64,000 bases of DNA. Origin: Sutcliffiella horikoshii DSM 8719 (GTDB lineage: Bacteria; Bacillota; Bacilli; Bacillales; Bacillaceae_I). A program made the position numbers and the translations under genes. Under the pieces are notes generated by a model, which ran no database searches, had not been told where the DNA came from, and saw only the letters and a list, made by a program, of their open reading frames with translations. Of the stretch, positions 51,510 through 60,585 are shown one piece after another. Each line of letters begins with the position of its first letter. Position 1 is the first letter of the stretch. The DNA lies in the NCBI GenBank assembly GCA_001648575.1, contig LQXN01000064.1:62001-126000 (forward strand), in the 5' to 3' direction.

Positions 51510-52142
51510 TTAAAAGCCGTTCAAAAAAGGATTGCTATCCATTTCCCTTTCAATGGTTGTGGTCATCCCGTGACCGGATAGAACGGTCGTCTCCTCTGGT
51601 AGGGTCATCAGCTTGTTGTGTATGCTTTGTATAAGCTGATCGTGGTTCCCTCCAGGAAGATCGGTTCTTCCGATACTTCCTGCAAAAAGTGCATCTCCAG
51701 CAATTACCACCTTGCTTTTCTTATGATAGAAGCTGACACTTCCAGGAGAATGTCCAGGAGTGAAAAGAACCTCAAGCTCGAAATTGGAAAACGTTAATTT
51801 CTCTTCCCCTTGGATAATATGATCTGCGGGGCTTGCCTTGATTGGTCCGAGCTGGAAAAATTGAGAACCGTTCAAACTTGGATCCATCAACCAATTCTTT
51901 TCTTTTTTATGTATATAGACCGGTATGTTCCACTTTGAGCGAACTGAATCCACCGCCCCGATATGATCAAAATGAGCGTGAGTCAAAAGGATAGCAAGTG
52001 GTTTCAAGGATTGTTCTTCTAAATAAGCATTAAAAGCCTCCCCTTCGCTTCCAGGATCAAAAATAATGCACTCGTTTTTATCATTGATGAGTAAGTAAGC
52101 ATTCGTTTGAAGAGGTCCCAGTGGTAATTGAGTCCATTTCAT
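51510..52142 (-). CDS. yqgX: MBL-fold hydrolase YqgX (glyoxalase II-like)
   Basis: The 210-residue metallo-beta-lactamase-fold hydrolase has the di-metal motif LTHAHFDHIG, the later His in FTPGHSPGS, Asp in VIAGDALFAGSIGR and His in VLSGHG. It resembles glyoxalase II and bacillithiol-related thioesterases; the substrate is not certain. It starts MKWTQLPLGPLQTNAYLL. The stop lies one base before the methyltransferase start, so the two are an operon. Confidence 0.9.
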   Translation of the reverse strand: MKWTQLPLGPLQTNAYLLINDKNECIIFDPGSEGEAFNAYLEEQSLKPLAILLTHAHFDHIGAVDSVRSKWNIPVYIHKKEKNWLMDPSLNGSQFFQLGPIKASPADHIIQGEEKLTFSNFELEVLFTPGHSPGSVSFYHKKSKVVIAGDALFAGSIGRTDLPGGNHDQLIQSIHNKLMTLPEETTVLSGHGMTTTIEREMDSNPFLNGF

Positions 52143-52227
52143 TTTTCATTCCACACCTTCCCTTGAAGTATCTATCCATCTATTTTACACTAAGAGGAAG
52201 AAGTTGAGAAACGAAAGGAAACTGCCA

Positions 52228-52713
52228 ATGAAGCGGATGTATGGTTTAGAAATACAATGTGCCGATGACAAACCTCAATACTTTCAAAATCTCCTACTCC
52301 AATTAAAGCAGATATCCAGCATTTTTGATGTAGATGATAATTTACTTATTACTGATACAGCGATGGAAGCCAAGGTTATAAAGAATATGCTTGCTGACCG
52401 ATGCATACTAGAGGAAACCTATACACTCTCTTTATTGGAGAATCCTATTGCAAGTTCCTTGTTCAGCGATTATGGCTTTGTGACGGAAAGGAATAATCAT
52501 TACTTATATCAGGATATGGTCTCCATCTATCAAATTGAAAGCGGTAAAGCTGAAGATATCACCATGTTCATAACACAAATGGATGAATCTATTATTGCTT
52601 TGGAGGAACAATATAAAAAATCGTATATTATCGATAAAGAAAATAAAGAATATGTAGTAAAAGTAGCTCAAGCATATGACATAGAAGTGTCATTTTTTGA
52701 CCTCGACAAATAG
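52228..52713 (+). CDS. Hypothetical protein
   Basis: The 161-residue soluble protein begins MKRMYGLEIQCADDKPQYFQ. It contains a middle segment VIKNMLADRCILEETYTLSLLENPIASSLFSDYGF and an acidic, Glu/Lys-rich C-terminus ending VSFFDLDK. No signal peptide, membrane helix or known motif is visible. The ATG at 52228 follows aaaggaaac; eight upstream codons are unsupported. It is divergent from yqgX and precedes the DUF2759 gene by about 100 bp. I cannot assign a function. Confidence 0.7.
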   Translation: MKRMYGLEIQCADDKPQYFQNLLLQLKQISSIFDVDDNLLITDTAMEAKVIKNMLADRCILEETYTLSLLENPIASSLFSDYGFVTERNNHYLYQDMVSIYQIESGKAEDITMFITQMDESIIALEEQYKKSYIIDKENKEYVVKVAQAYDIEVSFFDLDK

Positions 52714-52815
52714 TGAGAAAACATTTAAAATGTAAGTGGAGTGTAATGAGCAATTACATACTTTATTTTCATGATTTCTTTCAAATAGAAATGATTTCTG
52801 AAAGGGGCGTTAACC

Positions 52816-52989
52816 TTGCCATTAGTTATTATTTTTGGACTTGTAACAATTTTATGTGTACTAGGACTTGTCCGTTCCCTGAAAGAAAAAAACTTCCTTG
52901 GAGTTCTTTTCGCCTTTGGAACAGTTGCAGTGTTTGGTTGGTTTACTGTAATGACTATCATTCAATCCGGATACCCGGTAGCACACTAA
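52816..52989 (+). CDS. yqgW: DUF2759 small membrane protein (YqgW type)
   Basis: The 57-residue protein begins at a TTG preceded by aaaggggcg and has two hydrophobic segments: MPLVIIFGLVTILCVLGLV, then FLGVLFAFGTVAVFGWFTVMTII, ending SGYPVAH. This is the DUF2759/YqgW pattern. Function is unknown. A strong terminator follows 30 bp later. Confidence 0.82.
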   Translation: MPLVIIFGLVTILCVLGLVRSLKEKNFLGVLFAFGTVAVFGWFTVMTIIQSGYPVAH

Positions 52990-53018
52990 TTAGAAAATGG
53001 AGCGCCTGGCGCTTGAAC

Positions 53019-53060
53019 AAAAAAGAGTATTCTTCCCTTTTGAGAAGAATACTCTTTTTT
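53019..53060 (+). terminator. Terminator of the DUF2759 gene
   Basis: A 16-bp perfect inverted repeat (aaaaaagagtattctt / aagaatactctttttt) with a nine-base loop ends in six T. Confidence 0.9.
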
Positions 53061-53267
53061 GTTCATTTTTTCGATCGAGAAATTTAATGCATTATTGGAA
53101 ACCCTTTTTTATGTCTTGGCAGGTTGGTTTCAGGTCATCACGACGGAAGCTAAGAATCATCCCAAATCAATTAAAGATGAATATACTGAAGATATAGTTG
53201 TTCAAGGTTAGCTTGAATGCGGCATGGAGATAATAAAGAAAATGATCTCTTAATTAAGGAGGAAGAT

Positions 53268-53450
53268 ATGAGTGGCAGTAAAAACTTTATGCGGAATTTG
53301 CAGCGGTTCAGGAAGAAAGAAGGTTTTTATCCTTCCCTTTTACAAAAAGTGTACAAAGTGCAATGGACAGGGCAAGATCACGAAAGGTTTCTTTATATAG
53401 ACAAAAGCCAAGCAATAGCTTGCTTGGCTCAGCGTGTAGACAAACCTTAG
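53268..53450 (+). CDS. Short hypothetical protein whose end lies in a hairpin
   Basis: A strong aaggaggaag ribosome site precedes the ATG at 53268. The 60-residue product is basic (MSGSKNFMRNLQRFRKKEGF) and has no recognisable domain. The last 14 or so codons run through a 25-bp palindrome that also marks the left edge of the composite repeat. The natural C-terminus may therefore have been altered by the insertion. I do not recognise the family; it may be a degraded gene. Confidence 0.45.
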   Translation: MSGSKNFMRNLQRFRKKEGFYPSLLQKVYKVQWTGQDHERFLYIDKSQAIACLAQRVDKP

Positions 53451-53894
53451 AATAATAAAATTCCCTAGTTGATCGTAGTGGAAGGAGCGTAGACTCCTGC
53501 GGGAAAAAGGGACAGGTAAGACCCCGCAACGGAGTTGGCCACTGAAAAAGTACAATATTTTAGTTATCAGTTTCATGCCGCTGTTGATTTCCGCAACCGG
53601 CTTCGCTTTCCGCAGGGCGACCTTGAGCCTCCTCGGGCTGCGCCCTGCGGGGTCTCAAGAATGTCGCTATCCCCCCGCAGGAGTCTTCGCCTATTGCTCC
53701 AATCAACAGCTAGAAATTCAATATAAGATTAGTTATTGGGTTTTCCAGTGGCCTTCAACGGAGTGAGGAGGCTTACGGACCGCCCGCTGGAAAGCGAAGC
53801 TCTTGCCACGGAGATCAACTGTTCCAACCAATAACTTTTCTGCTTAATAGTTTGTCAACAGTCTGAGCCAAGCAATAGCTTGCTTGGCTCGATT
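53404..53894. repeat. Composite repeat element bounded by inverted ~45-bp ends
   Basis: The left end agccaagcaatagcttgcttgg-ctcag..tgt.gacaaac (from 53405) reappears in inverted orientation at the right end (53843-53894), with few mismatches. Inside, at 53535-53755, is a copy of the GC-rich palindromic element at 37350-37565, nearly identical over about 210 bp including the tails tgaaaaagtacaatatttta and agattagttattgggttttc. Additional arms (ggagcgtagactcctgcggg at 53483, gaaagcgaagctcttgcc at 53790) complete the structure. It contains no transposase and looks like a non-autonomous MITE-like unit. Confidence 0.75.
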
Positions 53895-53906
53895 TGTTAA
53901 AATATA

Positions 53907-54227
53907 TTAGAGTGAGTTTGATCGTTTGGTCTCCACAGCACGTAACTTGTCATCCATTTGCACACTCTTGTCACGGCGGTCATCTATTCTGATGTTAGTT
54001 GCCACCCGGTGCAACCCTTTTTGGAAAGGTGCTTCATGCATGACCTGGATGACATGCATCAAGGTTGGAAGCTCCCCCTCAATGATCGTGCTCATCGGAG
54101 TTAACTTATAGTTAATTTTCCCTTCCTCTTTAAATCCTTCTAATAAATCCTGGATTTCTGCCACATAATCACTTACACTTGGTCCATTTGTACCGATTGG
54201 GATAACGGTTACATCAACTATCGCCAT
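53907..54227 (-). CDS. yqgV: MTH1187/YqgV family thiamine-binding-type protein
   Basis: The 106-residue protein has the DUF77/MTH1187 ferredoxin-like fold: VDVTVIPIGTNGPSVSDYVAEIQDLL, then LTPMSTIIEGELPTLMHVIQVMHEAPFQKGLHRVATNIRIDDRRDK. Members bind thiamine or its pyrimidine precursor. It lies 15 bp downstream of the propeller lipoprotein gene start region on the same strand (yqgU upstream), as in B. subtilis. Confidence 0.87.
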   Translation of the reverse strand: MAIVDVTVIPIGTNGPSVSDYVAEIQDLLEGFKEEGKINYKLTPMSTIIEGELPTLMHVIQVMHEAPFQKGLHRVATNIRIDDRRDKSVQMDDKLRAVETKRSNSL

Positions 54228-54241
54228 TTACTTGACCTCCT

Positions 54242-55372
54242 CTATAATAACTCCACTAAATCTAGTGTTTCCCCGTTTACTGGTATTAAAATTTGTTCCA
54301 GTTGGTATCCATATAAACATAATAGGCCATTCGGAGAAAACTTTAACGGTTTATTTTCCACATTTTCAAATAATACCTTCTTTGTACCATCTTTCACATC
54401 AACCAGGACAAGTTTAAACTCATCTTGATATGCGTCCACACTGCCTCCGCGGACCGGTTCGAACGAATAAAACCTATCTGTCCCATCTGCGTATGCAAAA
54501 TAGGGAATAAAGTAATTCGAATACATGGTTAATAACGGGGCTTCATAAGAATGAACTTTTTCAAGTTCTGGAAGACGATAAAATGAATACTCTCCCATAT
54601 GCTCATCGTTCATATCCCCCACCGTAATGAGCAAGTCACTATAAGTATGGAACGTTACTACCTGCTCCATAAGCTCGCCGGTTTCGTTCGTAGTCAAGTC
54701 CTGCATGAGCAATGGCGCCTCCAACAATGGCATGTCTCGGCTCCAATTAATATACCCGAGCTTTTCCGCAGATAACCATTGAACGAATGGGTCGTCCACA
54801 TTTTGTTTTATCATATTTTTTGTTTGTATATCAAGTAAAAAGCTGTCATAAGACCAGTCCTCTTTAAAAGAAGAGACTAGCAGCTTCTCACCTGAAAAGG
54901 GGTCCCAAGAAGTGAAAAGGTCAATGGAATCTTTGAAATTCCACTCAGCCATCAATTCTCCTTTTTCTGAAAGTACACGTAAATTCCCGTCAGTATAGGA
55001 AGGTGCAGAGCGTACTAAAAAAAGATTAAAATCTTTATTGGCAGTAACTGAAATAATGTGTTCAGGGGAATCGAAAAACACTTCCGTTTCACTTGTAAGC
55101 AGATTAAAGGATAGTACTTTTGATCCGGTTCCTTCATTTATTATATATAGAATAGTCTCATCGTTGAACCATTCAGCAACGGTACTGAATTGTTCCGCAG
55201 GTATGGAGAGCTTTTCGAAAGATTCATTCTGAAGAATTAAAGGATTGAAAGGTTTTGGTTTCGCATGATTAGATAGTACAGGTGCATTGCTTACTTCCTT
55301 GGGGGTTGGAGGAGATTGACATCCAGACAACAAACAAAGAACTACTATTATGATGTAAATGACTTTCTTCAT
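54242..55372 (-). CDS. yqgU: YqgU-like beta-propeller lipoprotein
   Basis: The 376-residue precursor has a short signal peptide with lipobox LLSGC (Cys18), followed by a domain rich in propeller-like strands. Examples are TVAEWFNDETILYIINEG, ISVTANKDFNLFLVRSA and LKFSPNGLLCLYGYQ. It should be tethered to the outer face of the membrane. No enzyme motif is seen and the partner is unknown. It precedes yqgV, 14 bp apart. Confidence 0.82.
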   Translation of the reverse strand: MKKVIYIIIVVLCLLSGCQSPPTPKEVSNAPVLSNHAKPKPFNPLILQNESFEKLSIPAEQFSTVAEWFNDETILYIINEGTGSKVLSFNLLTSETEVFFDSPEHIISVTANKDFNLFLVRSAPSYTDGNLRVLSEKGELMAEWNFKDSIDLFTSWDPFSGEKLLVSSFKEDWSYDSFLLDIQTKNMIKQNVDDPFVQWLSAEKLGYINWSRDMPLLEAPLLMQDLTTNETGELMEQVVTFHTYSDLLITVGDMNDEHMGEYSFYRLPELEKVHSYEAPLLTMYSNYFIPYFAYADGTDRFYSFEPVRGGSVDAYQDEFKLVLVDVKDGTKKVLFENVENKPLKFSPNGLLCLYGYQLEQILIPVNGETLDLVELL

Positions 55373-55518
55373 TGCACCCCTCCTTTTTGCCTATCTTATT
55401 AACGATTATGAGGCAGGAAAGGTTTCAATACAAGAGAAATATATTGTTATTCCTAGAGTAATAATGACAGATTCCGCACATTTATATATGGAGTCGAAAT
55501 AGCAGAAAGAATATAGGT

Positions 55519-55556
55519 ATGGAGCCCCTGATAGAGTTAATCAGGTGCTCCATTTT
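55519..55556 (+). terminator. Hairpin with plus-strand T-run, of unclear use
   Basis: atggagcccctgat and atcaggtgctccat form a 14-bp stem (one mismatch) followed by tttgttt on the plus strand. The flanking genes are on the minus strand, where no T-run follows, so it may simply be a weak terminator for yqgT. Confidence 0.4.
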
Positions 55557-55636
55557 GTTTAGGTTTCTTAGTATTTATAATCAAACGAATTTCTAAGCAG
55601 TAAATAGTGTTAGTGATGGGCAAAGCTTTGTCCTTT

Positions 55637-56833
55637 TCATATATACAGGGAAGCTAAAAAGATCCCCAATGTTTTCGTGTAGATTGTATCATACTGGGAT
55701 AATGGCAGAGGATTGATGCCCTTTCCCAATTCTAATGTAAATCCAGGCTTTCTGAACTCCTGGATGAACCAATCTTTGAAACCTGCATGGCTATCCACAT
55801 ATTGCACATTCTTATATGAACTGACTCGTTCAAATTCAAGAGCTATTCTTTCACTTTCAGATGGCTCAAGACCTTCATAACCCCAATAAAATTCTTCACC
55901 TTGGGTATGAACTGCAATCACCATGTCAAAGTCCTCTTTTTCGGCAAGGTTTCTCATTGCTTTTGCTTCCGGTTCTGTTAAAGGTGTATCACCAGGATAA
56001 TCCCTTGGAGAAGGTACCTTTTCTTCTTTACGCTCCTTCTCAACCCTCCAATTGGCGGGGAAATGCTTGTTTAGGTCTATACCTCTTATATTTGCTTTCC
56101 ACCCCATGAAATCTGCCCGGTCCTCATTGATTGTTTCTACTATCTGTTTAAACGGCTCTGTATCTGGGGGTCCATTAACTACTAAGTCGACACCATCAGG
56201 GTTTACCATGGGGACGACGGACAACAACGTTTGCTCGTATAAAGGGAGACAAGGGAGGCCTCTGAGTGGCTGCCCATTGGTCACGGCAACTAAATATTCA
56301 TTTAGAAGGTTCATGATCAAAGCACTTGTGATCCATTCGTTGGCATGGAAACTACCGTTCCAATGAACCTTTTTCGTGCCCTTACCAATTTTAAGGTGAT
56401 GAAGAGGTTTGCCCATTACGGATTGTCCAATACAGTTGGATTCCATAAATGGATAAACCTCTTTTAGCCTGTTTAGATCATGAAGAAAGGCGTGATAATC
56501 ATATTTTTTCTTTGGATTTACAATTTTATTACGCACTTTTTCTGGCAGTTGAATTACTTCGCCCGGCCTTAATCGGGATAATTCTTTTCCTTGATTCATG
56601 ATGGTTATGCAGTCCAAGGAAATGCCTTTTTGAAAAAGGATGGAAGAAAGCGTGTCACCTTTCTTTATCTCACATATTGATCTGATATAACCCGGAATTA
56701 GTATCGTTTCACCATTTTTAAGTATATGGTCAGATGAATGCTCCGGATTTGAATCTTCAACTAATTGGAGGGGAACCTTGAATAGTTGACTGAAATACCA
56801 CAATGTATCCCCTTTTCTACTTACTACCTTCAA
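55637..56833 (-). CDS. yqgT: M14 gamma-D-glutamyl-L-diamino acid endopeptidase with LysM domains (YqgT)
   Basis: The 398-residue protein has two LysM peptidoglycan-binding repeats (about 2-47, GDTLWYFSQLFKVPLQLVEDSNP, and 50-95, GDTLSSILFQKGISLDCITIMNQ). A zinc carboxypeptidase M14 domain follows, with ligands in GSFHANEWITSAL and VIAVHTQGEEFYWGYEG and catalytic Glu in FTLELGKGINPLP. It cuts the D-Glu-diaminopimelate bond of the wall peptide. No classic signal peptide precedes the first LysM, as in spore-associated members. Wall or spore-cortex turnover is likely. Confidence 0.9.
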   Translation of the reverse strand: MKVVSRKGDTLWYFSQLFKVPLQLVEDSNPEHSSDHILKNGETILIPGYIRSICEIKKGDTLSSILFQKGISLDCITIMNQGKELSRLRPGEVIQLPEKVRNKIVNPKKKYDYHAFLHDLNRLKEVYPFMESNCIGQSVMGKPLHHLKIGKGTKKVHWNGSFHANEWITSALIMNLLNEYLVAVTNGQPLRGLPCLPLYEQTLLSVVPMVNPDGVDLVVNGPPDTEPFKQIVETINEDRADFMGWKANIRGIDLNKHFPANWRVEKERKEEKVPSPRDYPGDTPLTEPEAKAMRNLAEKEDFDMVIAVHTQGEEFYWGYEGLEPSESERIALEFERVSSYKNVQYVDSHAGFKDWFIQEFRKPGFTLELGKGINPLPLSQYDTIYTKTLGIFLASLYI

Positions 56834-56934
56834 TGTTTAAACACCACCCGATAACACATGTATACCTATAACTTATGGTTGAGAGGATGGATTTAGAACG
56901 CTGAGAAAATTGGGATGTTCATGAATTATCACAT

Positions 56935-56977
56935 AAAAAAACTGCCATGCAGATCGAGAGGATCTACATGGCAGTTT
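56935..56977 (-). terminator. Terminator of the LTA synthase gene
   Basis: On the minus strand aactgccatgtagatc pairs with gatctgcatggcagtt (one mismatch), followed by six T. Confidence 0.85.
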
Positions 56978-56985
56978 AGATATCA

Positions 56986-58890
56986 TTATTCAGCTAGTTT
57001 GCTTTCATCTACTTGAATGGATGTTCCATCATAAAAGCGAAGTAGGTCTCCGTAAATGATTTTATCAGAGTACTGAAGTTCCTTCTTGGCTTTTTCCATA
57101 TATGGCTCACATGCTTCTTGTTCTACTTGTTCTACTTCTTCTTCTGTTTCTTTATCGTAACAAGCATTCTTTGTGTAAACAACCTTATCTGTTACAAAGC
57201 TTCCATCTCGGAATACTACAAAGTCGTTTCGTTCCTCTGAGAATAAATCCTCACCGAATTGGATGTCATTTTTAGTTTCCATTCCAACCAAGTGCTTGAT
57301 GGTAGGTTTAAGGTCAATTTGACCACCAACTGTATCAAATTCCTTTGGATTCTTATCTGTCACGCCAGGAATGTGAACTATCATCGGTACACGTTGAAGC
57401 TGAGCATTCTCAAAAGGAGTTACCTCTTTACCTAAATACTGGCTCATCGCTTCATTATGGTTTTCTGAAATACCATAGTGGTCACCATACATGATGATGA
57501 CGGAATTCTCATATAGCCCAGCAGCTTTCAATTCATCAAAGAAAGTTTTTAAAGATTCATCCATATAGCGAACAGTCGGGAAATAGCGGTTTAATGTTCT
57601 ACTGTTAGAATCAAACTCATCAACGAATCTGTCTTCTTCATCCAACACGAACGGGAAGTGATTAGTCAATGTAATGAACTTAGCATAGAACGGTTGTTGG
57701 AGTTCCTGCATATAAGGAACTGATTGTTGAAGGAATTCCTTATCTTTCAATCCCCAACCGACTGAGTTTTCTTCATTGACATCGTAGCTGGCAATGTCAA
57801 AGAACTTATCATATCCCAATGAATCATACATCACATCACGGTTCCAGAAACTCTTATTGTTTGCATGGAACGTCACCGGAGTATAACCCTTCTCCTTGAT
57901 TGCATTTGGCGTTGCTGTATGATAATCATTTGTTCCGTGGGTGAAGAAAACAGCCCCCCGACCTACAGGATACAAGGAATTATCTAATAAAAATTCAGAG
58001 TCGGACGTCTTGCCTTGCCCAGTTTGATGATAGAAATTATTGAAATAGTAACTTTGATCTTTCAGTTCATTCAAGAACGGAGTGATGGGCTCACCATTGA
58101 TTTCATTGTCAATGACAAAGCTTTGTAAAGACTCCATTTTCACCACAATGATATTCTTGCCTTCTGCAATCCCATAAAGGTCATCATTAGGTGCTTTGTA
58201 GCTTGCATTAATATAATTTTGAATTTCTGCAAGCTCACTTCCATCCGCCATTGCACGTTGTGCTCGAGTCTTCGATTGCAATACCGCATCATATACGTGA
58301 TAGTTGTAAGTCCCTAAGTTTTTAACCAGGATTTCACGGTCAAAAGTACGTGTTAAAAGCTGTGGTCTTTCTGTTTCAGCTAATCCCAAGTTAAACAGGA
58401 AAATACCCACAATGGAAAGGAAGTACATTTTACGCACTTTCGGTCTCCAAGTGGACATACTCACGAACTGAGGTGTCCATTTAGCTAACGCGATCAGGAT
58501 GATTACATCAGTAAACATCAATAAATCTACCGGAGTCATCAGTTCTGTGATGCTTCCGCCGAGGTCGCTCATGTTTCCTGATTGGAACAACAATGGTATC
58601 GTGATGAAATCATTGAAGAAGCGGTAGTATACGGCGTTTGCATAAAGTACGAAAGAAACGATAAAGCTTGTAATGATCAAATATCGTTTCATGCCTTTTT
58701 CCTTAAAGAACAGTGCAAACCCGGCAATTAATAATATAAAACTTAACGGGTTAATAAAAAGGATAAATTCTTGTTTTACGGATTCAATTGTAATGTTAAA
58801 GCTTGTTTTATAAACGATATAGGTTTTCACCCAAAGCAGTACGACTGCAATAAGGATGAAAGGCACTTTTGATTTAAAGGCTTGCTTCAT
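56986..58890 (-). CDS. yqgS: Lipoteichoic acid synthase family protein YqgS (LtaS type)
   Basis: The 634-residue protein has five N-terminal membrane helices (about residues 1-175) and an extracellular sulfatase-like catalytic domain that polymerises glycerolphosphate on a lipid anchor. The nucleophile Thr is in [12 protein letters not shown], metal ligands are in [10 protein letters not shown] and [12 protein letters not shown], and [21 protein letters not shown] and [10 protein letters not shown] are family motifs. A signal-peptidase-like site (AQRAMADG, about residue 218) follows the last helix, as in LtaS, which is cleaved there. It is an LtaS paralogue or the main synthase; the window cannot decide. 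Confidence 0.93.
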   Translation of the reverse strand: MKQAFKSKVPFILIAVVLLWVKTYIVYKTSFNITIESVKQEFILFINPLSFILLIAGFALFFKEKGMKRYLIITSFIVSFVLYANAVYYRFFNDFITIPLLFQSGNMSDLGGSITELMTPVDLLMFTDVIILIALAKWTPQFVSMSTWRPKVRKMYFLSIVGIFLFNLGLAETERPQLLTRTFDREILVKNLGTYNYHVYDAVLQSKTRAQRAMADGSELAEIQNYINASYKAPNDDLYGIAEGKNIIVVKMESLQSFVIDNEINGEPITPFLNELKDQSYYFNNFYHQTGQGKTSDSEFLLDNSLYPVGRGAVFFTHGTNDYHTATPNAIKEKGYTPVTFHANNKSFWNRDVMYDSLGYDKFFDIASYDVNEENSVGWGLKDKEFLQQSVPYMQELQQPFYAKFITLTNHFPFVLDEEDRFVDEFDSNSRTLNRYFPTVRYMDESLKTFFDELKAAGLYENSVIIMYGDHYGISENHNEAMSQYLGKEVTPFENAQLQRVPMIVHIPGVTDKNPKEFDTVGGQIDLKPTIKHLVGMETKNDIQFGEDLFSEERNDFVVFRDGSFVTDKVVYTKNACYDKETEEEVEQVEQEACEPYMEKAKKELQYSDKIIYGDLLRFYDGTSIQVDESKLAE

Positions 58891-59175
58891 CTTTTTTAAC
58901 CTCCTTAAAGCGAAAGACAGGGAAGCTCTTTATTTTATTATTGTTAATAATCCTGATTAGATGTATCACTTGCCCAAATTCAGCATGTAAAAATTTCGGC
59001 TACGACATATCTTAAAACTTTTTTTACAAAAAATCAATGGATAATTAATACTGCATTTAAAGAAAAGAAGTAGAATGATAGGGTTGGGCCCGTTTTGCAT
59101 CTATATATAATAGACGATGTACAAGCAAAAAGGTTTCATAAAAAACAGAAGTTCATGTATTCTAAATAGTCAAAC
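58891..59175. other. Intergenic stretch between glcK terminator and yqgS, no gene seen
   Basis: This AT-rich stretch contains the yqgS ribosome site (aaggaggt, about 58900) and some A/T runs. I see no open frame with a ribosome site, no hairpin and no repeat of the families found elsewhere in the window. Confidence 0.6.
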
Positions 59176-59205
59176 AAAAAGGAGCCTTCTTATCAAGAAG
59201 CCTCC
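59176..59205 (-). terminator. Terminator of glcK
   Basis: On the minus strand ggaggcttctt pairs with agaaggctcc around a short loop and is followed by five T, about 70 bp past the stop. Confidence 0.8.
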
Positions 59206-59275
59206 CTTTACGTACTATGCTTGCTTCTTTCTACATTTTTACCCATGTAGCAGCAAGAATAAACCATACACTTTT

Positions 59276-60235
59276 TTACAATTTTGTTTTTGCCAAGTAT
59301 GCAGCGCCAATCACACCTGCATCATTTCCTAAAGTGGCTTCTGCAATTTTCACTCCAACCTTGGTTCTTGGGAAGAGATACTTTACAAAATGTTTACGAA
59401 CTGGGTTCAGTAGCTTTTCCCCGGCTTTTGAAACCCCACCACCTATGACGATTTTCTCAGGATTCATGGCATTAGCCAAATTGGCAAGTGCCAACCCTAA
59501 GAAGGAAGTAACTTTGTTTACTACAAGTAAGGATACTTCTTCTCCAAGGTCAGCTTGCTCGAAAATAACCTTTGCAGTCAAACCTTCCCGTTCGGCAACT
59601 TCTTCTAACTTACTTCCCGGATTCTCCTCCATCGCTTCCTTTGCAAGTCTAACAATACCTGTAGCGGATGCGATCGTTTCCAGACAGCCTGTTTTTCCAC
59701 AGTTACAAGGTGCTCCACCTTCTGCTATTACAGTAATATGTCCGATTTCCCCACCTGCACCATTGATTCCATGTACGATTTCTCCATTAGTGATTATTCC
59801 GCCGCCCACTCCAGTACCGAGGGTCACGCAGATCAAGTCTTTCGATCCTTCTCCCGCACCTTTCCACATCTCTCCAATAGCAGCCAGATTTGCATCATTG
59901 TCCACGACGACAGGCAATCCCGTTTCTATTTCCAAAAGATCCTTAAGGGGATAATTCTCCCATCCGAGATTGACCGCTTCATATATTAAGCCGGTTGCCA
60001 TATTGACCGGACCAGGCGCTCCCATGCCCAGCGCTTTCAACTTTGATTTGGGCTCACCAAGTTCCTCTAGTTTCCTGTCGATAGCTTTGGCAATATCTGT
60101 TGTGATATATTTTCCTTTTTCACTGATGTTTGTGACAATTTCCCATTTATGTGCTATTTCACCGTACTGTGTAATGAACGCCATTTTAATCGTTGTCCCA
60201 CCTAGATCAACACCAACTAACCAATTGTTTTCCAT
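59276..60235 (-). CDS. glcK: Glucokinase (ROK family)
   Basis: The enzyme phosphorylates free cytoplasmic glucose with ATP. The 319-residue protein has the phosphate-binding [14 protein letters not shown], the catalytic Asp in [13 protein letters not shown], the ROK zinc motif [15 protein letters not shown], and the adenosine site [13 protein letters not shown]. The ATG at 60235 has aaggtg at good spacing; the ATG two codons earlier is possible. It follows yqgQ by 17 bp on the same strand, the usual Bacillus arrangement. Confidence 0.94.
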   Translation of the reverse strand: MENNWLVGVDLGGTTIKMAFITQYGEIAHKWEIVTNISEKGKYITTDIAKAIDRKLEELGEPKSKLKALGMGAPGPVNMATGLIYEAVNLGWENYPLKDLLEIETGLPVVVDNDANLAAIGEMWKGAGEGSKDLICVTLGTGVGGGIITNGEIVHGINGAGGEIGHITVIAEGGAPCNCGKTGCLETIASATGIVRLAKEAMEENPGSKLEEVAEREGLTAKVIFEQADLGEEVSLLVVNKVTSFLGLALANLANAMNPEKIVIGGGVSKAGEKLLNPVRKHFVKYLFPRTKVGVKIAEATLGNDAGVIGAAYLAKTKL

Positions 60236-60252
60236 CTTCATTCACCTTTTCT

Positions 60253-60444
60253 TTATCGTAATTTAGACAGCTCTTGTCGCAATAACATCATGGCTGATTG
60301 AAAAAGAGGAGGTTCCAAAACACCTGATCGGTAAAGCTCCCTGATCTCATCCTCCATCATTTCTATATCCGCTACTTTGTCACCCGTATAGATGAAAGTT
60401 CCATACTTTCTCAATAGCTGTCTAACATCATACATCGTTTTCAT
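60253..60444 (-). CDS. yqgQ: YqgQ family protein
   Basis: The 63-residue protein matches YqgQ (DUF910): MYDVRQLLRKYGTFIYTGDK, then DIEMMEDEIRELYRSGVLEPPLFQSAMMLLRQEL. It forms a small three-helix bundle thought to bind single-stranded nucleic acid, though its role is unknown. It is directly upstream of glcK and probably co-transcribed. Confidence 0.9.
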   Translation of the reverse strand: MKTMYDVRQLLRKYGTFIYTGDKVADIEMMEDEIRELYRSGVLEPPLFQSAMMLLRQELSKLR

Positions 60445-60585
60445 GACTTCACCTTTTTCTTATTACTATATAAAAGGATATGTACTTCATTTTTAGTATA
60501 AAGGAATCACTTACTACGTCAAGCAAGAAAAATACGAAAGAAAACGGATAGGAATATTCCCATCCGCTTTTCTATGAAATCGTTA

